NCBI RefSeq assembly: GCF_000956405.1
Contig: NZ_JYIV01000028.1
Location: 248,001 to 312,000, forward strand
Direction: 5' to 3'
Source of the DNA: Microbacterium oxydans
GTDB lineage: Bacteria; Actinomycetota; Actinomycetes; Actinomycetales; Microbacteriaceae
Length of the DNA: 64,000 nucleotides
The position numbers and the translations under genes are program-made. Under the pieces are notes generated by a model. That model made no database searches and was not told the origin of the DNA. It worked only from the letters and a program-made list of their open reading frames with translations. Below are positions 54,679 to 64,000 of the stretch, one piece after another; position 1 is the stretch's first letter; every line of letters starts with the position of its first letter.

Positions 54679-55215
54679 ATGTCGCGTATTGGACGACTTC
54701 CCATCGACGTTCCTGCGGGCGTGACCGTTTCGGTCAACGGCCGTGAGGTCGCGGTGAAGGGCCCCAAGGGTGAGCTCACCCTCACGGTGGCCAGCCCCAT
54801 CGAGGTCGCGGTCGAGGAGAACCAGGTTCTGGTCTCCCGTCCCGACGACGAGCGCGAGTCGCGGTCGCTTCACGGCCTGACCCGCACGCTCATCAACAAC
54901 AACATCATCGGCGTGACCCAGGGCTACACCAAGGGTCTCGAGGTCGTCGGTACCGGTTACCGCGTGCAGCAGAAGGGCAGCTCGGTCGAGTTCGCCCTCG
55001 GCTTCTCGCACCCGGTCCTGATCGACCCGCCCGCCGGCATCACGCTCACGGTCGAGGGCACCACGAAGCTCACCGTCAGCGGGATCGACAAGCAGGCTGT
55101 CGGCGAGGCAGCTGCCAACATCCGCAAGATCCGCAAGCCCGAGCCGTACAAGGGCAAGGGTGTGCGCTACGCCGGCGAGAACGTGCGTCGCAAGGCCGGA
55201 AAGAGTGGTAAGTAA
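54679..55215 (+). CDS. rplF: 50S ribosomal protein L6
   Basis: A 178-residue L6 of two repeated folds. [20 protein letters not shown] and [20 protein letters not shown] are the family ends. It sits near the factor-binding site and follows rpsH by 6 nt. Confidence 0.97.
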   Translation: MSRIGRLPIDVPAGVTVSVNGREVAVKGPKGELTLTVASPIEVAVEENQVLVSRPDDERESRSLHGLTRTLINNNIIGVTQGYTKGLEVVGTGYRVQQKGSSVEFALGFSHPVLIDPPAGITLTVEGTTKLTVSGIDKQAVGEAAANIRKIRKPEPYKGKGVRYAGENVRRKAGKSGK

Positions 55216-55217
55216 CC

Positions 55218-55577
55218 ATGGCTCTCAAGTCAAAGTCTGACGCCCGCGCGCGTCGTCACGCCCGCCTTCGCAAGAAGGTCGTCGGCACCGAGGCGCGTCC
55301 GCGTCTCGTCGTCAACCGCTCGGCCCGCCACGTCTTCGTGCAGCTGGTCGACGACAGCAAGGGTCACACCGTTGCGTCGGCTTCGACGCTCGAGACCGAC
55401 CTGCGCTCGCTCGAGGGTGACAAGACCGCCAAGGCCCGCAAGGTCGGCGAGCTCCTCGCCGAGCGTGCGAAGGCTGCCGGCGTTTCCGAGGCAGTGTTCG
55501 ACCGTGGCGGCAACCGCTACGCCGGTCGTGTCGCCGCCATCGCCGACGGCGCCCGCGAGGGGGGTCTGGCACTGTGA
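55218..55577 (+). CDS. rplR: 50S ribosomal protein L18
   Basis: A 119-residue L18 binding 5S r[23 protein letters not shown] opens it and [23 protein letters not shown] ends it. Its stop overlaps rpsE (GTGA). Confidence 0.97.
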   Translation: MALKSKSDARARRHARLRKKVVGTEARPRLVVNRSARHVFVQLVDDSKGHTVASASTLETDLRSLEGDKTAKARKVGELLAERAKAAGVSEAVFDRGGNRYAGRVAAIADGAREGGLAL

Positions 55578-56278
55578 GTGACAACAAGGAGAACGAAGTG
55601 ACCGAAGCGGCTGCTGCCACTTCCGAGACGGCTGCCGGCACCACGCAGGCCGAGCCGGCTCGCGACTCGCGTGACGGCCGCCGCGGCGGCCGTGGCGACC
55701 GCAACCAGGGTGGCGGTCGTGACCGCAACTCGCGTGACCGCGGCGACAACCAGTTCCTGGAGCGCGTCGTCACCATCAACCGCGTCTCGAAGGTCGTGAA
55801 GGGTGGTCGTCGCTTCAGCTTCACCGCCCTCGTGGTCGTCGGTGACGGCAACGGTCTGGTCGGCGTCGGCTACGGCAAGGCCCGCGAGGTCCCCCTGGCG
55901 ATCTCGAAGGGTGTCGAAGAGGCCAAGCGCAACTTCTTCCGCGTTCCGCGCGTCGGCAGCACCATCCCGCACCCCGTGCAGGGTGAGGCCGCCGCTGGCG
56001 TGGTCCTGCTCCGTCCGGCCGCTGCCGGTACCGGTGTTATCGCCGGTGGTCCGGTCCGCGCCGTGCTCGAGTGCGCCGGAATCCACGACGTGCTGTCGAA
56101 GTCGCTCGGCTCGTCGAACACGATCAACATCGTGCACGCGACGGTCACCGCCCTGAAGCAGCTCGAGGAGCCTCGTGCGGTCGCCGCGCGTCGTGGCCTC
56201 GAGTTCGACCAGGTTGCCCCTGCGCGTCTCGTGCGCGCCGAGGCCGACGCCATCGCCGCACAGAAGGTAGGTGCCTGA
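55574..56278 (+). CDS. rpsE: 30S ribosomal protein S5, N-terminally extended
   Basis: A 234-residue S5. The conserved domain starts near [18 protein letters not shown] (about residue 58). The preceding 55 residues are Arg/Gly/Asp-rich and low-complexity, while related S5 proteins are about 200 long. GTG 55574 overlaps the rplR stop; an internal GTG (55598) would shorten the extension. Confidence 0.95.
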   Translation: MSDNKENEVTEAAAATSETAAGTTQAEPARDSRDGRRGGRGDRNQGGGRDRNSRDRGDNQFLERVVTINRVSKVVKGGRRFSFTALVVVGDGNGLVGVGYGKAREVPLAISKGVEEAKRNFFRVPRVGSTIPHPVQGEAAAGVVLLRPAAAGTGVIAGGPVRAVLECAGIHDVLSKSLGSSNTINIVHATVTALKQLEEPRAVAARRGLEFDQVAPARLVRAEADAIAAQKVGA

Positions 56279-56463
56279 TGGCCGCGCGACTGAAGGTCAC
56301 GCAGATCAAGTCCAAGGTGAGCGAGAAGCAGAACCAGCGCGACACGCTGCGCAGCCTCGGTCTGAAGCGGATCGGTGACACCACCGTCCGCCCCGACGAC
56401 GCGCAGACGCGCGGTTACGTCAAGACCGTCGCCCACCTCGTCAAGGTTGAGGAGATCGACTAA
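56278..56463 (+). CDS. rpmD: 50S ribosomal protein L30
   Basis: A 61-residue L30. [20 protein letters not shown] and [14 protein letters not shown] are typical. Coupled at both ends: TGATG overlap with rpsE and TAATG overlap with rplO. Confidence 0.95.
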   Translation: MAARLKVTQIKSKVSEKQNQRDTLRSLGLKRIGDTTVRPDDAQTRGYVKTVAHLVKVEEID

Positions 56464-57098
56464 TGGCCGAGAAGAACGAGGCCGTCGAGGCTGAGAAGGC
56501 CCCGAAGAAGGCTGCTGCCCCCAAGGCTGCCGCCGACAAGAAGCCGGCTGCGAAGAAGGCTCCGGCCAAGACCGCTGCCGCTGACGCCAAGGCAGAGGGT
56601 GCCGCCAAGAAGCCTGCCGCCAAGAAGGCGACGCCGGCGAAGGATGCTCCGGCTTCCCGTCCCGGCGTTCTGAAGGTGCACCACCTGCGTCCCGTCCCCG
56701 GATCCAACACCGCCAAGACTCGCGTCGGCCGCGGTGAGGGCTCCAAGGGTAAGACCGCTGGTCGTGGAACCAAGGGCACCAAGGCGCGCAACACCGTTCG
56801 CGTCGGCTTCGAGGGTGGGCAGATGCCGCTGCACATGCGCACCCCGAAGCTGCGCGGGTTCAAGAACCCGTTCCGCGTGGAGTACCAGGTCGTGAACCTG
56901 GAGAAGCTCGCGGAGCTGTACCCGAAGGGTGGCGACGTCACCGTCGGCGACCTGGTCGCCAAGGGTGCCGTTCGCAAGAACGAGAAGGTCAAGGTTCTCG
57001 GAAACGGCGATATCGCCGTGAAGCTCACCGTTTCGGTCGACAAGGTCTCGGGTTCTGCCGAGCAGAAGATCGTCGCGGCTGGCGGATCCGTCAAGTAA
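56463..57098 (+). CDS. rplO: 50S ribosomal protein L15, N-terminally extended
   Basis: A 211-residue L15; the usual protein has about 147 residues and starts here near [20 protein letters not shown] (about residue 66). The first 62 residues are Ala/Lys/Pro-rich, histone H1-like. [20 protein letters not shown] marks the conserved core. TAATG links it to rpmD, and a perfect terminator follows. Confidence 0.95.
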   Translation: MAEKNEAVEAEKAPKKAAAPKAAADKKPAAKKAPAKTAAADAKAEGAAKKPAAKKATPAKDAPASRPGVLKVHHLRPVPGSNTAKTRVGRGEGSKGKTAGRGTKGTKARNTVRVGFEGGQMPLHMRTPKLRGFKNPFRVEYQVVNLEKLAELYPKGGDVTVGDLVAKGAVRKNEKVKVLGNGDIAVKLTVSVDKVSGSAEQKIVAAGGSVK

Positions 57099-57106
57099 CC
57101 GCACAG

Positions 57107-57139
57107 CAAGAGGGGCCGGAGATTCTCCGGCCCCTCTTG
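57107..57139 (+). terminator. terminator after rplO
   Basis: A perfect 15-bp stem (57107-57121 with 57125-57139) and ATT loop, ending CCTCTTGTGG. It separates the spc block from secY. Confidence 0.85.
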
Positions 57140-57281
57140 TGGTTTCACACTCCGAGACCTTGCTCTGGGGCCGCATCCGGCGGGCCTGGTATCGGTGGCG
57201 AATTCCGGGAAGCCCGGTTTGCGTTACCCTGGTCTTTCAGCCGTCCTTCGGGAATCGGCAACCTTTTCAGGAGGAACGTCC

Positions 57282-58604
57282 TTGTTTAGCGCCATCGCGC
57301 GGATCTTCCGCACCCCAGACCTGCGGCGGAAGATCGGTTTCACCCTCGCCATCGTCGCGATCTACCGACTCGGCTCCAACGTCCCGGCTCCGTTCGTGGA
57401 CTTCCCGAACGTCGAGGCGTGTCTCGCTGAGAACGCCGGCACCGATGGGCTGCTCGGGCTGGTCAACCTCTTCTCCGGCGGTGCGCTGCTGCAGCTGTCG
57501 ATCTTCGCGCTCGGTGTCATGCCGTACATCACCGCGACGATCATCACTCAGCTCCTGCGCGTGGTCATCCCGCACTTCGAGGCGCTGCACAAGGAAGGTC
57601 AGGCCGGCCAGGCTCGTCTGACGCAGTACACGCGTTACCTCACGATCGCTCTCGCCCTGCTGCAGTCGACGACTCTCGTCACGGTGGCGCGCAGCGGCCA
57701 GCTCTTCGGCACCACCGATCTCGCTGCGTGCCAGCAGCTTCTGACCAATGACGTGTGGTGGGCGCAGCTGCTCATCATCATGGCGATGACGGCCGGTACC
57801 GGTCTGATCATGTGGTTCGCCGAGCTCGTCACCGAGCGCGGTATCGGCAACGGCATGTCGCTGCTCATCTTCACCTCGATCGCCGCGACGTTCCCCGGTG
57901 CCATGGCTCTCATCTGGCAGACCAAGGGCTTCGAGGTCTTCCTGCTCGTACTCCTGGTCGGGATCATCGTGATGGGGCTCGTCGTCTTCGTCGAGCAGTC
58001 CCAGCGACGCATCCCGGTGCAGTACGCCAAGCGCATGGTCGGTCGACGCACCTATGGCGGCACGAACACCTACATCCCGATCAAGGTAAACATGGCGGGT
58101 GTGATCCCCGTGATCTTCGCCTCGTCGCTGCTGTACATCCCGGCGCTCATCGCGCAGTTCAACACCCCGCAGGACGGATCGACTCCGCCCGCCTGGGTGA
58201 CCTGGATCACCACGAACTTCACGACGGGCAACAGCCCCGTGTACATGGCGGCCTACTTCCTGCTGATCATCGGGTTCACGTACTTCTACGTGGCGATCAC
58301 CTTCAACCCGGTCGAGGTCGCGGACAACATGAAGAAGTACGGCGGGTTCATCCCGGGCATCCGTGCGGGCCGTCCGACCGCCGAGTACCTCGACTACGTG
58401 CTCACCCGCATCACGCTTCCCGGCTCCCTCTACCTCGGTCTGATCGCGCTCATCCCGCTCATCGCCCTGGCCACCGTCGGCGCCAACCAGAACTTCCCGT
58501 TCGGCGGCGCCTCGATCCTCATCATCGTCGGTGTGGGTCTCGAGACGGTCAAGCAGATCGATGCGCAGCTGCAGCAGCGACACTACGAAGGGCTCCTCCG
58601 ATGA
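57282..58604 (+). CDS. secY: protein translocase subunit SecY
   Basis: A 440-residue channel protein with ten membrane helices. RRKIGFTLAIVAIYRLGSNVP begins it, MPYITATIITQLLRVVIPHFE is TM2, and the last helices carry ASILIIVGVGLETVKQ. TTG 57282 is chosen because GGAGGAAC lies 8 nt upstream and MFSAIARIFRTPDLRRK is the family start. TACCCT (57225-57230) may be its -10. Its stop overlaps adk (ATGA). Confidence 0.97.
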   Translation: MFSAIARIFRTPDLRRKIGFTLAIVAIYRLGSNVPAPFVDFPNVEACLAENAGTDGLLGLVNLFSGGALLQLSIFALGVMPYITATIITQLLRVVIPHFEALHKEGQAGQARLTQYTRYLTIALALLQSTTLVTVARSGQLFGTTDLAACQQLLTNDVWWAQLLIIMAMTAGTGLIMWFAELVTERGIGNGMSLLIFTSIAATFPGAMALIWQTKGFEVFLLVLLVGIIVMGLVVFVEQSQRRIPVQYAKRMVGRRTYGGTNTYIPIKVNMAGVIPVIFASSLLYIPALIAQFNTPQDGSTPPAWVTWITTNFTTGNSPVYMAAYFLLIIGFTYFYVAITFNPVEVADNMKKYGGFIPGIRAGRPTAEYLDYVLTRITLPGSLYLGLIALIPLIALATVGANQNFPFGGASILIIVGVGLETVKQIDAQLQQRHYEGLLR

Positions 58605-59206
58605 CAGCTTCCGCACGTCTTCTCATCGTCGGCCCGCAGGGCTCCGGAAAGGGCACGCAGGGCGTGCGCATCGCCGAGTCCTACGGCATCCCGGTGGTCT
58701 CGACCGGCGACATCTTCCGCGCGAACATCAAGGAAGGTACGCCTCTCGGCCAGCAGGTCACGGCGATCCTCGACAAGGGCGACCTCGTCCCGGATGAGCT
58801 GACCAGCGAGATCGTGCGCGACCGCCTGTCGCAGGACGATGCCGCTGACGGCTTCCTGCTCGACGGATACCCGCGCAACACCGCGCAGGTCGCCCACCTC
58901 GAGTCGTTCCTCTCCGAGCGGGGCGAGGCGCTCGACGCCGTCATCCTCCTCGACGTGCCGCGCGAGGAGAGCCTGGAGCGTCTGACGCTCCGTGCGACCC
59001 AGCAGGGACGTTCCGACGACACCCCTGAGGCCATCGGCCATCGCCTGGACATCTACGAGAACGAGACCGCCCCGATCCTCGAGGTATACGGCGCCAAGGG
59101 AATCGTCGACCGCATCGACGGTGTCGGCTCGCTCGACGAGATCACCGAGCGCATCGCCGAGGCTCTGGCCGCGCGCGGTCTGCGCCCCGCGGTCTCCGCT
59201 TCCTGA
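58601..59206 (+). CDS. adk: adenylate kinase
   Basis: A 201-residue kinase that balances ATP, ADP and AMP. VGPQGSGKGTQGV is the P-loop and LLDGYPRNTAQVAHLE the AMP-binding segment. The lid is short, as in other actinobacterial enzymes. It is coupled to secY and followed by map at 59208 with one intervening base. Confidence 0.96.
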   Translation: MTASARLLIVGPQGSGKGTQGVRIAESYGIPVVSTGDIFRANIKEGTPLGQQVTAILDKGDLVPDELTSEIVRDRLSQDDAADGFLLDGYPRNTAQVAHLESFLSERGEALDAVILLDVPREESLERLTLRATQQGRSDDTPEAIGHRLDIYENETAPILEVYGAKGIVDRIDGVGSLDEITERIAEALAARGLRPAVSAS

Positions 59207-59207
59207 G

Positions 59208-60059
59208 ATGTTCCGCCGGTCGATCTACAAGACTCCGGCTCAGCTGCGGGCCATGGTGGAGCCCGGGCTGATCACGGCCGCGGCACTGGATGCCGTCCGT
59301 CCGCTGATCAAGGCCGGAGTCACCACCCTCGAACTCGACACGGTGGCGAACCGCACGATCCTCGCCCGTGGCGCGGAGTCGAACTTCCAGCTGGTGCGCG
59401 GGTACCACCACACGACCTGCATCTCGGTGAACGAGCAGGTCGTGCACGGGATCCCGGGGGAGCGGGTGCTCCAGCCGGGTGACATCGTGTCGGTCGACTG
59501 CGGCGCGCAGTTCCGCGGGTGGAACGGCGACAGCGCGATCACGGTCGTGGTGCCCGACCCGGAGAGGCCGGAGCTCGTCGCCCGCCGCGAGGAGCTCTCC
59601 CGCGTCACCGAGGGGTCCATGTGGGCCGGGATCGCCGCCATGGCGTCCGTGTCGTCCATCGACGAGATCGGTGCGGCCATCCAGGACTACATCGAGGCTC
59701 AGGGGCCGTCAGCGGTCTCCGGCGAGCCCTACGGAATCCTGCGCGAGTACGTCGGTCACGGCATCGGACGCAAGATGCACGAGGCCCCCAGTGTCTTCAA
59801 CTACCGCACGCCGGACCGCGGCGAAGACGTGAAGCCCGGCCTGGTGCTCGCGGTCGAGCCGATGGTCACCGCCGGTGGGGATGCGACCTTCATCGAGGAG
59901 GACGACTGGACCGTCACGACGGTGGACGGCACGGACGGCTCCCATTGGGAACATAGCGTCGCCCTGCATGATGGGGGTATCTGGGTGCTCACCGCGCCCG
60001 ATGGTGGAAGAGCCGGACTCGCCCCGTTCGGGGTAGAGCCTCGAGAGATCGGAAAGTAA
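59208..60059 (+). CDS. map: methionine aminopeptidase, type I
   Basis: A 283-residue metalloprotease that removes N-terminal Met. VDCGAQFRGWNGDSAITV, GHGIGRKMHEAP and the late VEPMVTAGG block hold the metal ligands. It has no N-terminal SH3-like zinc domain. The stop overlaps the next start (TAATG). Confidence 0.96.
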   Translation: MFRRSIYKTPAQLRAMVEPGLITAAALDAVRPLIKAGVTTLELDTVANRTILARGAESNFQLVRGYHHTTCISVNEQVVHGIPGERVLQPGDIVSVDCGAQFRGWNGDSAITVVVPDPERPELVARREELSRVTEGSMWAGIAAMASVSSIDEIGAAIQDYIEAQGPSAVSGEPYGILREYVGHGIGRKMHEAPSVFNYRTPDRGEDVKPGLVLAVEPMVTAGGDATFIEEDDWTVTTVDGTDGSHWEHSVALHDGGIWVLTAPDGGRAGLAPFGVEPREIGK

Positions 60060-60727
60060 TGGCAGCGGCGAAGAGCAACACCAACTGGTTCGCGATCGGC
60101 GTCTCGATCGCCGTCGTCGTGGTGCTGGTGGCGATCGGCGGTCTCGTGGTGTTCCTCAACAACCAGGCCACCTCGCCCGGTGCGACGCCCAAGGCCAACG
60201 ACACGTTCAACTCCGAGACCGGAGCGATCTCGTTCGGCGACGGCGAAGACACGATCGCGGTGTTCGTCGACTTCCAGTGCCCGGTCTGCAAGACCTTCGA
60301 GGACCAGTTCGGCACGCAGCTGGAGACGGCGGCCGCGGACGGTCGTATCACCCTCGAGTACCACCCCATCGCGATCCTCGACCGCTTCTCGCAGGGAACC
60401 GAGTACTCGTCGCGTTCGGCCGGCGCCGCGGTGTGCGTCGCGGAGTCGAACCCTGAGCTCTACCTCGACTTCGCCAAGACGCTGTTCGAGAACCAGCCGG
60501 CGGAGAACACCTCGGGTCTGACCAACGACCAGCTCGCAGGCTTCGCGACGCAGGTCGGCGCGAACGACGCGGTGTCGTGCATCACCGATGAGACGTACCG
60601 CAAGTTCGGTGCCGCTCAGGCCAAGTCGCACGAGATCGGTGGGACGCCGACGGTCGAGATCAACGGAACGCGCCTCAACCTGCAGGACCAGGCCGACCTG
60701 AAGAAGTTCACCGACCTGATCAGCTGA
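60059..60727 (+). CDS. DsbA-like thioredoxin-fold protein, membrane anchored
   Basis: A 222-residue protein with an N-terminal helix (residues 12-34) and an extracytoplasmic thioredoxin fold. The active site is CPVC at 74-77, with two further Cys (AVCVAE and VSCITD) and GGTPTVEIN for the cis-Pro. It is like the protein at 21603 but shares map's transcript (TAATG overlap), an unexpected place for a disulfide enzyme. It probably acts on exported proteins. Confidence 0.88.
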   Translation: MAAAKSNTNWFAIGVSIAVVVVLVAIGGLVVFLNNQATSPGATPKANDTFNSETGAISFGDGEDTIAVFVDFQCPVCKTFEDQFGTQLETAAADGRITLEYHPIAILDRFSQGTEYSSRSAGAAVCVAESNPELYLDFAKTLFENQPAENTSGLTNDQLAGFATQVGANDAVSCITDETYRKFGAAQAKSHEIGGTPTVEINGTRLNLQDQADLKKFTDLIS

Positions 60728-60758
60728 ACCGGCTGCGCGTCCGCCGCAAGCGGCCAAG

Positions 60759-60787
60759 TTGCCGGATGGCTCCGGAGCGTCTAACAT
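60759..60787 (+). promoter_or_regulatory. infA promoter
   Basis: TTGCCG (60759-60764) and TAACAT (60782-60787) are 17 bp apart, about 100 nt before infA. The following leader contains CAGATCGACCGATCTG, a short hairpin. Confidence 0.75.
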
Positions 60788-60892
60788 AGATCTTTGGTGC
60801 TTTGTGCCTTGATTCGGCGTGTCCGTCGGTGCAGCACCGCAATCCCATCACCCACCGCAGATCGACCGATCTGCAGAAGCGTCAGCGAGGCT

Positions 60893-61114
60893 ATGGCTAA
60901 GAAAGACGGTGTCATCGAGATCGAGGGCGTGATCTCCGAGGCTCTGCCCAACGCGATGTTCCGCGTTGAGCTCAGCAACGGACACAAGGTCCTTGCAACG
61001 ATCTCCGGCAAGATGCGGCAGAACTACATCCGCATCATCCCCGAGGACCGTGTGGTCGTGGAGCTCAGCCCCTACGACCTGACCCGCGGCCGTATCGTCT
61101 ACCGCTACCGCTGA
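60893..61114 (+). CDS. infA: translation initiation factor IF-1
   Basis: A 73-residue OB-fold protein ([40 protein letters not shown]). Of normal length. It binds the 30S A site and assists IF-2 and IF-3. It has its own promoter, and rpmJ follows. Confidence 0.97.
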   Translation: MAKKDGVIEIEGVISEALPNAMFRVELSNGHKVLATISGKMRQNYIRIIPEDRVVVELSPYDLTRGRIVYRYR

Positions 61115-61178
61115 TCGGTCGAGAAGTAACGGCCTGCCCCTGCCGGGGGCGGTACGAAGACAGCGAACAGGAAACATC

Positions 61179-61295
61179 ATGAAGGTCAACCCCAGCGTCA
61201 AGCCCATCTGCGATCACTGCAAGGTGATCCGCCGTCACGGTCGCGTCATGGTGATCTGCAAGAGCAACCCGCGTCACAAGCAGCGCCAGGGCTGA
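61179..61295 (+). CDS. rpmJ: 50S ribosomal protein L36
   Basis: A 38-residue L36. Zinc-binding pattern C-x2-C at ICDHCKV plus a later Cys and His ([14 protein letters not shown]), the zinc-containing form. ATG 61179 follows a GAAAC stretch. A GCGGGCCCG inverted repeat comes after it (61303-61333). Confidence 0.95.
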   Translation: MKVNPSVKPICDHCKVIRRHGRVMVICKSNPRHKQRQG

Positions 61296-61302
61296 GTCCC
61301 CG

Positions 61303-61333
61303 GCGGGCCCGCCGGTCTGATCGACGGGCCCGC
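61303..61333 (+). terminator. hairpin after rpmJ
   Basis: GCGGGCCCG (61303-61311) and CGGGCCCGC (61325-61333) form a 9-bp stem with a 13-nt loop in the rpmJ-rpsM gap. The remaining 140 bp hold no gene. Confidence 0.5.
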
Positions 61334-61473
61334 GCTGCGCGGCATCGCTCACGCACATCTCATAACTGAAAACACAACGGCAGGATCAGAACCCGCGCAT
61401 GCGGGGGACACCTCGGGGCGGAGGCCCGGGCACCGATCCTGTTCCACACCTCCACAACACCCAGGAGAACCGC

Positions 61474-61848
<375 letters not shown>

Positions 61849-61879
61849 GCGCGGCCCCAGGGACTAGGAGAACACTTTC

Positions 61880-62278
61880 ATGGCTGCACCCAAGGCCGCC
61901 GCGCGCAAGCCGCGCCGCAAGGAAAAGAAGAACATCGCGCTGGGCCAGGCCCACATCAAGTCGACGTTCAACAACACGATCGTCTCGATCACCGACCCGT
62001 CCGGCGCCGTCATCGCCTGGGCATCGTCGGGTGGCGTGGGCTTCAAGGGCTCCCGCAAGTCGACCCCGTACGCCGCCGGCATGGCCGCCGAGTCCGCTGC
62101 CCGTCAGGCTGCGGAGCACGGCGTCAAGAAGGTCGACGTCCTCGTGAAGGGTCCGGGCTCCGGCCGCGAGACCGCGATCCGTTCGCTCCAGGCCGCAGGC
62201 CTCGAGGTCGGCTCGATCCAGGACGTCACCCCGCAGGCGCACAACGGCTGCCGTCCGCCGAAGCGTCGCCGCGTCTGA
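61880..62278 (+). CDS. rpsK: 30S ribosomal protein S11
   Basis: A 132-residue S11. [20 protein letters not shown] and [11 protein letters not shown] are diagnostic. It lies on the 30S platform. rpsD is missing from its usual place after it. Confidence 0.97.
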   Translation: MAAPKAAARKPRRKEKKNIALGQAHIKSTFNNTIVSITDPSGAVIAWASSGGVGFKGSRKSTPYAAGMAAESAARQAAEHGVKKVDVLVKGPGSGRETAIRSLQAAGLEVGSIQDVTPQAHNGCRPPKRRRV

Positions 62279-62285
62279 TTCGCGT

Positions 62286-62325
62286 GTCGAGCCGCTCGGT
62301 CCCTTCGCGGTCTGAGCGGCTCGAC
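62286..62325 (+). terminator. hairpin between rpsK and rpoA
   Basis: A perfect 12-bp stem GTCGAGCCGCTC (62286-62297) with 62314-62325 lies where rpsD would be. It may reduce read-through into rpoA. CACATG/CATGTG flank a 12-bp gap further downstream near 62373. Confidence 0.6.
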
Positions 62326-62412
62326 GCCCGCGTGCGGGCATCGACTTCCACAACTCAAAACCTCACCCCACCACATGTCATATAGCGGGCATGTGATCGA
62401 AAGGAACACAGA

Positions 62413-63402
62413 GTGCTTATTGCACAGCGTCCCACACTGACCGAGGAAAAGATCGTCGAGAACCGTAGCCGGTTCATCATCGAGCCTCTGGAGCCCGGCT
62501 TCGGTTACACGATCGGCAACGCGCTGCGCCGCAGCCTGCTGTCGTCGATCCCCGGTGCTGCTGTCACCAGCGTTCGCATCGACGGCGTGCTGCACGAGTT
62601 CAGCACCATCCCCGGCGTGAAGGAGGATGTCACCGAGATCATCCTCAACATCAAGCAGCTCGTCGTCTCGTCGGAGCGCGATGAGCCCATCACCGCGTAC
62701 CTGCGCAAGACCGGTGCGGGCGAAGTCACCGCCGCTGACATCTCGGCTCCGGCCGGTGTCGAGGTGCAGAACCCCGAGCTCGTCATCGCGACGCTGAACG
62801 ACACCGCGAAGTTCGAGCTCGAGCTCACCATCGAGCGTGGCCGTGGCTACGTCTCGGCGACGCAGAACCGTAACGAGTACGCCGAGGCCGGTCAGATCCC
62901 GATCGACTCGATCTACTCGCCGGTCCTCAAGGTCAGCTACCGCGTCGACGCGACCCGTGCCGGGGAGCGCACCGACTTCGACAAGCTCGTCCTCGACGTC
63001 GAGACGAAGTCGGCGATCAGCCCCCGCGACGCCGTCGCTTCGGCTGCGAAGACGCTCACCGAGCTGTTCGGTCTCGCCCGCGAGCTGAACGTCGAGGCTG
63101 AGGGCATCGAGATCGGCCCGGCGCCGGTGGAGGCTGTGAACTCCAGCGAGCTGTCGATGCCGATCGAGGACCTCGACCTGTCGGTCCGCTCGTACAACTG
63201 CCTGAAGCGTGAGGGCATCAACACTGTTTCCGAGCTCGTCGCCCTGTCGGAGACGCAGCTCATGAACATCCGCAATTTCGGCCAGAAGTCGGTCGACGAG
63301 GTGCGCGACAAGCTCATCTCGCTCGGTCTGTCGCTCAAGGATTCGGTGCCCGGTTTCGACGGCGCCCACTTCTACGGCGGCAGCGAAGACGAGTCCTTCT
63401 GA
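62413..63402 (+). CDS. rpoA: RNA polymerase alpha subunit
   Basis: A 329-residue alpha subunit. [20 protein letters not shown] marks the N-terminal dimerisation domain, and [21 protein letters not shown] with the following [13 protein letters not shown] the C-terminal DNA-binding domain. GTG 62413 follows AAAGGA. It starts the last block with rplQ. Confidence 0.98.
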   Translation: MLIAQRPTLTEEKIVENRSRFIIEPLEPGFGYTIGNALRRSLLSSIPGAAVTSVRIDGVLHEFSTIPGVKEDVTEIILNIKQLVVSSERDEPITAYLRKTGAGEVTAADISAPAGVEVQNPELVIATLNDTAKFELELTIERGRGYVSATQNRNEYAEAGQIPIDSIYSPVLKVSYRVDATRAGERTDFDKLVLDVETKSAISPRDAVASAAKTLTELFGLARELNVEAEGIEIGPAPVEAVNSSELSMPIEDLDLSVRSYNCLKREGINTVSELVALSETQLMNIRNFGQKSVDEVRDKLISLGLSLKDSVPGFDGAHFYGGSEDESF

Positions 63403-63435
63403 TACCCGACCTTTCTGACCAGGAGTTAGACGATT

Positions 63436-63993
63436 ATGCCCAAGCCCACTAAGGGTCCCCGCCTCGGAGGCGGCCCCGCCCACGAGCGCCTGATGCTTGC
63501 CAACCTCGCGGCGGCGCTCTACACCCACAAGTCGATCAAGACGACCGAGACCAAGGCCAAGCGCCTTCGTCCGCTCGCCGAGCGACTGATCACGTTCGCC
63601 AAGCGTGGCGACCTGCACGCGCGTCGTCGCGTGCTGTCGGTCATCGGTGACAAGGAAGTCGTGCACATCCTGTTCTCCGAGATCGCGCCGCTCGTCGCGG
63701 ACCGTGAGGGTGGCTACACCCGCATCACGAAGGTCGGCAACCGCAAGGGCGACAACGCTCCGATGGCCGTGATCGAGCTCGTCCTCGAGCCCGTCACCCC
63801 GAAGGCGAAGTCGACCAAGAAGGCTGCTGCTCCGAAGGCCGAGAAGGCGGAAGAGCCGGCTGAGGTCGTCGAGGAGGCTCCCGCTGAGGAGGCTCCCGCC
63901 GACGAGACCGTCGAGGCCGGCGCCGAGTCGCAGGCCGAAGGCGAAGCAGCCGAGGCTGCCGCCGAGGACGCCGTCGAGAAGAAGTCCGAGTAA
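63436..63993 (+). CDS. rplQ: 50S ribosomal protein L17, C-terminally extended
   Basis: A 185-residue L17. The conserved part ([20 protein letters not shown] to [12 protein letters not shown]) ends near residue 118. The last 65 residues are Lys/Ala then Glu/Ala-rich, an acidic low-complexity tail. CAGGAG precedes ATG 63436. Confidence 0.96.
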   Translation: MPKPTKGPRLGGGPAHERLMLANLAAALYTHKSIKTTETKAKRLRPLAERLITFAKRGDLHARRRVLSVIGDKEVVHILFSEIAPLVADREGGYTRITKVGNRKGDNAPMAVIELVLEPVTPKAKSTKKAAAPKAEKAEEPAEVVEEAPAEEAPADETVEAGAESQAEGEAAEAAAEDAVEKKSE

Positions 63994-64000
63994 GCACTCG

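Overview
The window is a chromosomal segment of a high-GC actinobacterium. A member of the Microbacteriaceae, most likely Microbacterium or a close relative, fits best. This rests on the uniformly high GC at third codon positions, a menaquinone pathway split over several loci, the actinobacterial str / S10 / spc / alpha ribosomal clusters, and many leaderless starts of the form TANNNT-N6/7-ATG/GTG. I see no rRNA operon, insertion sequence, prophage or CRISPR array.

Layout. 1-8344: a partial DHA-type efflux pump, an SDR oxidoreductase, a DUF6421 protein divergent from an Lrp/AsnC regulator, an ArsR-type regulator divergent from a cupin, a DUF4287 protein, menA ending in a 19-bp tandem repeat that carries stop codons, and two poorly characterised genes. 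8345-14572: a surface-glycan island. After a 354-bp non-coding stretch rich in palindromes and repeats come a GT2 glycosyltransferase, a polysialyltransferase-like protein, a CMP-sialate synthetase fused to a KdsC-like HAD phosphatase, a NeuB synthase without its SAF domain, and a DUF6716 glycosyltransferase. The set suggests synthesis, activation and transfer of a nonulosonic acid (Kdn or sialic acid type). 14573-14936: a long inverted repeat and a 76-nt tRNA-like element with anticodon CAU and an encoded CCA, just before the ribosome-rescue hydrolase ArfB.

15393-33070: a TetR/MFS divergent pair, a nucleotidyltransferase, a frameshifted remnant that looks like the 3' end of a HipA kinase gene, a rhomboid-like membrane domain fused to a lysyl-phosphatidylglycerol-synthase-type domain, a tyrosine phosphatase, a DsbA-like protein, then menaquinone genes (menD, menF, menG/ubiE, polyprenyl synthase) with a PPK2 kinase, a ferredoxin reductase, an alpha/beta hydrolase and a GntR regulator. 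33071-41646: yajQ, a lipoprotein, a maltose-type ABC importer (malEFG) behind two LacI-type operators, a PadR/HAAS pair and several membrane or unknown proteins, including a 50-residue one.

41647-64000: the translation block rpsL-rpsG-fusA-tuf, a small Rv0909-type protein, about 860 bp of structured non-coding DNA, then rpsJ-rplC-rplD-rplW-rplB-rpsS-rplV-rpsC-rplP-rpmC-rpsQ / rplN-rplX-rplE / rpsH-rplF-rplR-rpsE-rpmD-rplO / secY-adk-map-dsbA-like-infA-rpmJ-rpsM-rpsK-rpoA-rplQ. rpsN is absent between rplE and rpsH, and rpsD between rpsK and rpoA; each gap holds a strong hairpin. Several ribosomal proteins (L15, L17, L29, S5, S17) carry long low-complexity charged extensions.

The observations most worth following are the CMAS-like synthetase-phosphatase fusion and its NeuC-less pathway, the tRNA-like element beside arfB, the rhomboid/aminoacyl-PG-synthase fusion with an apparently intact Ser-His pair, and the structured region before rpsJ.
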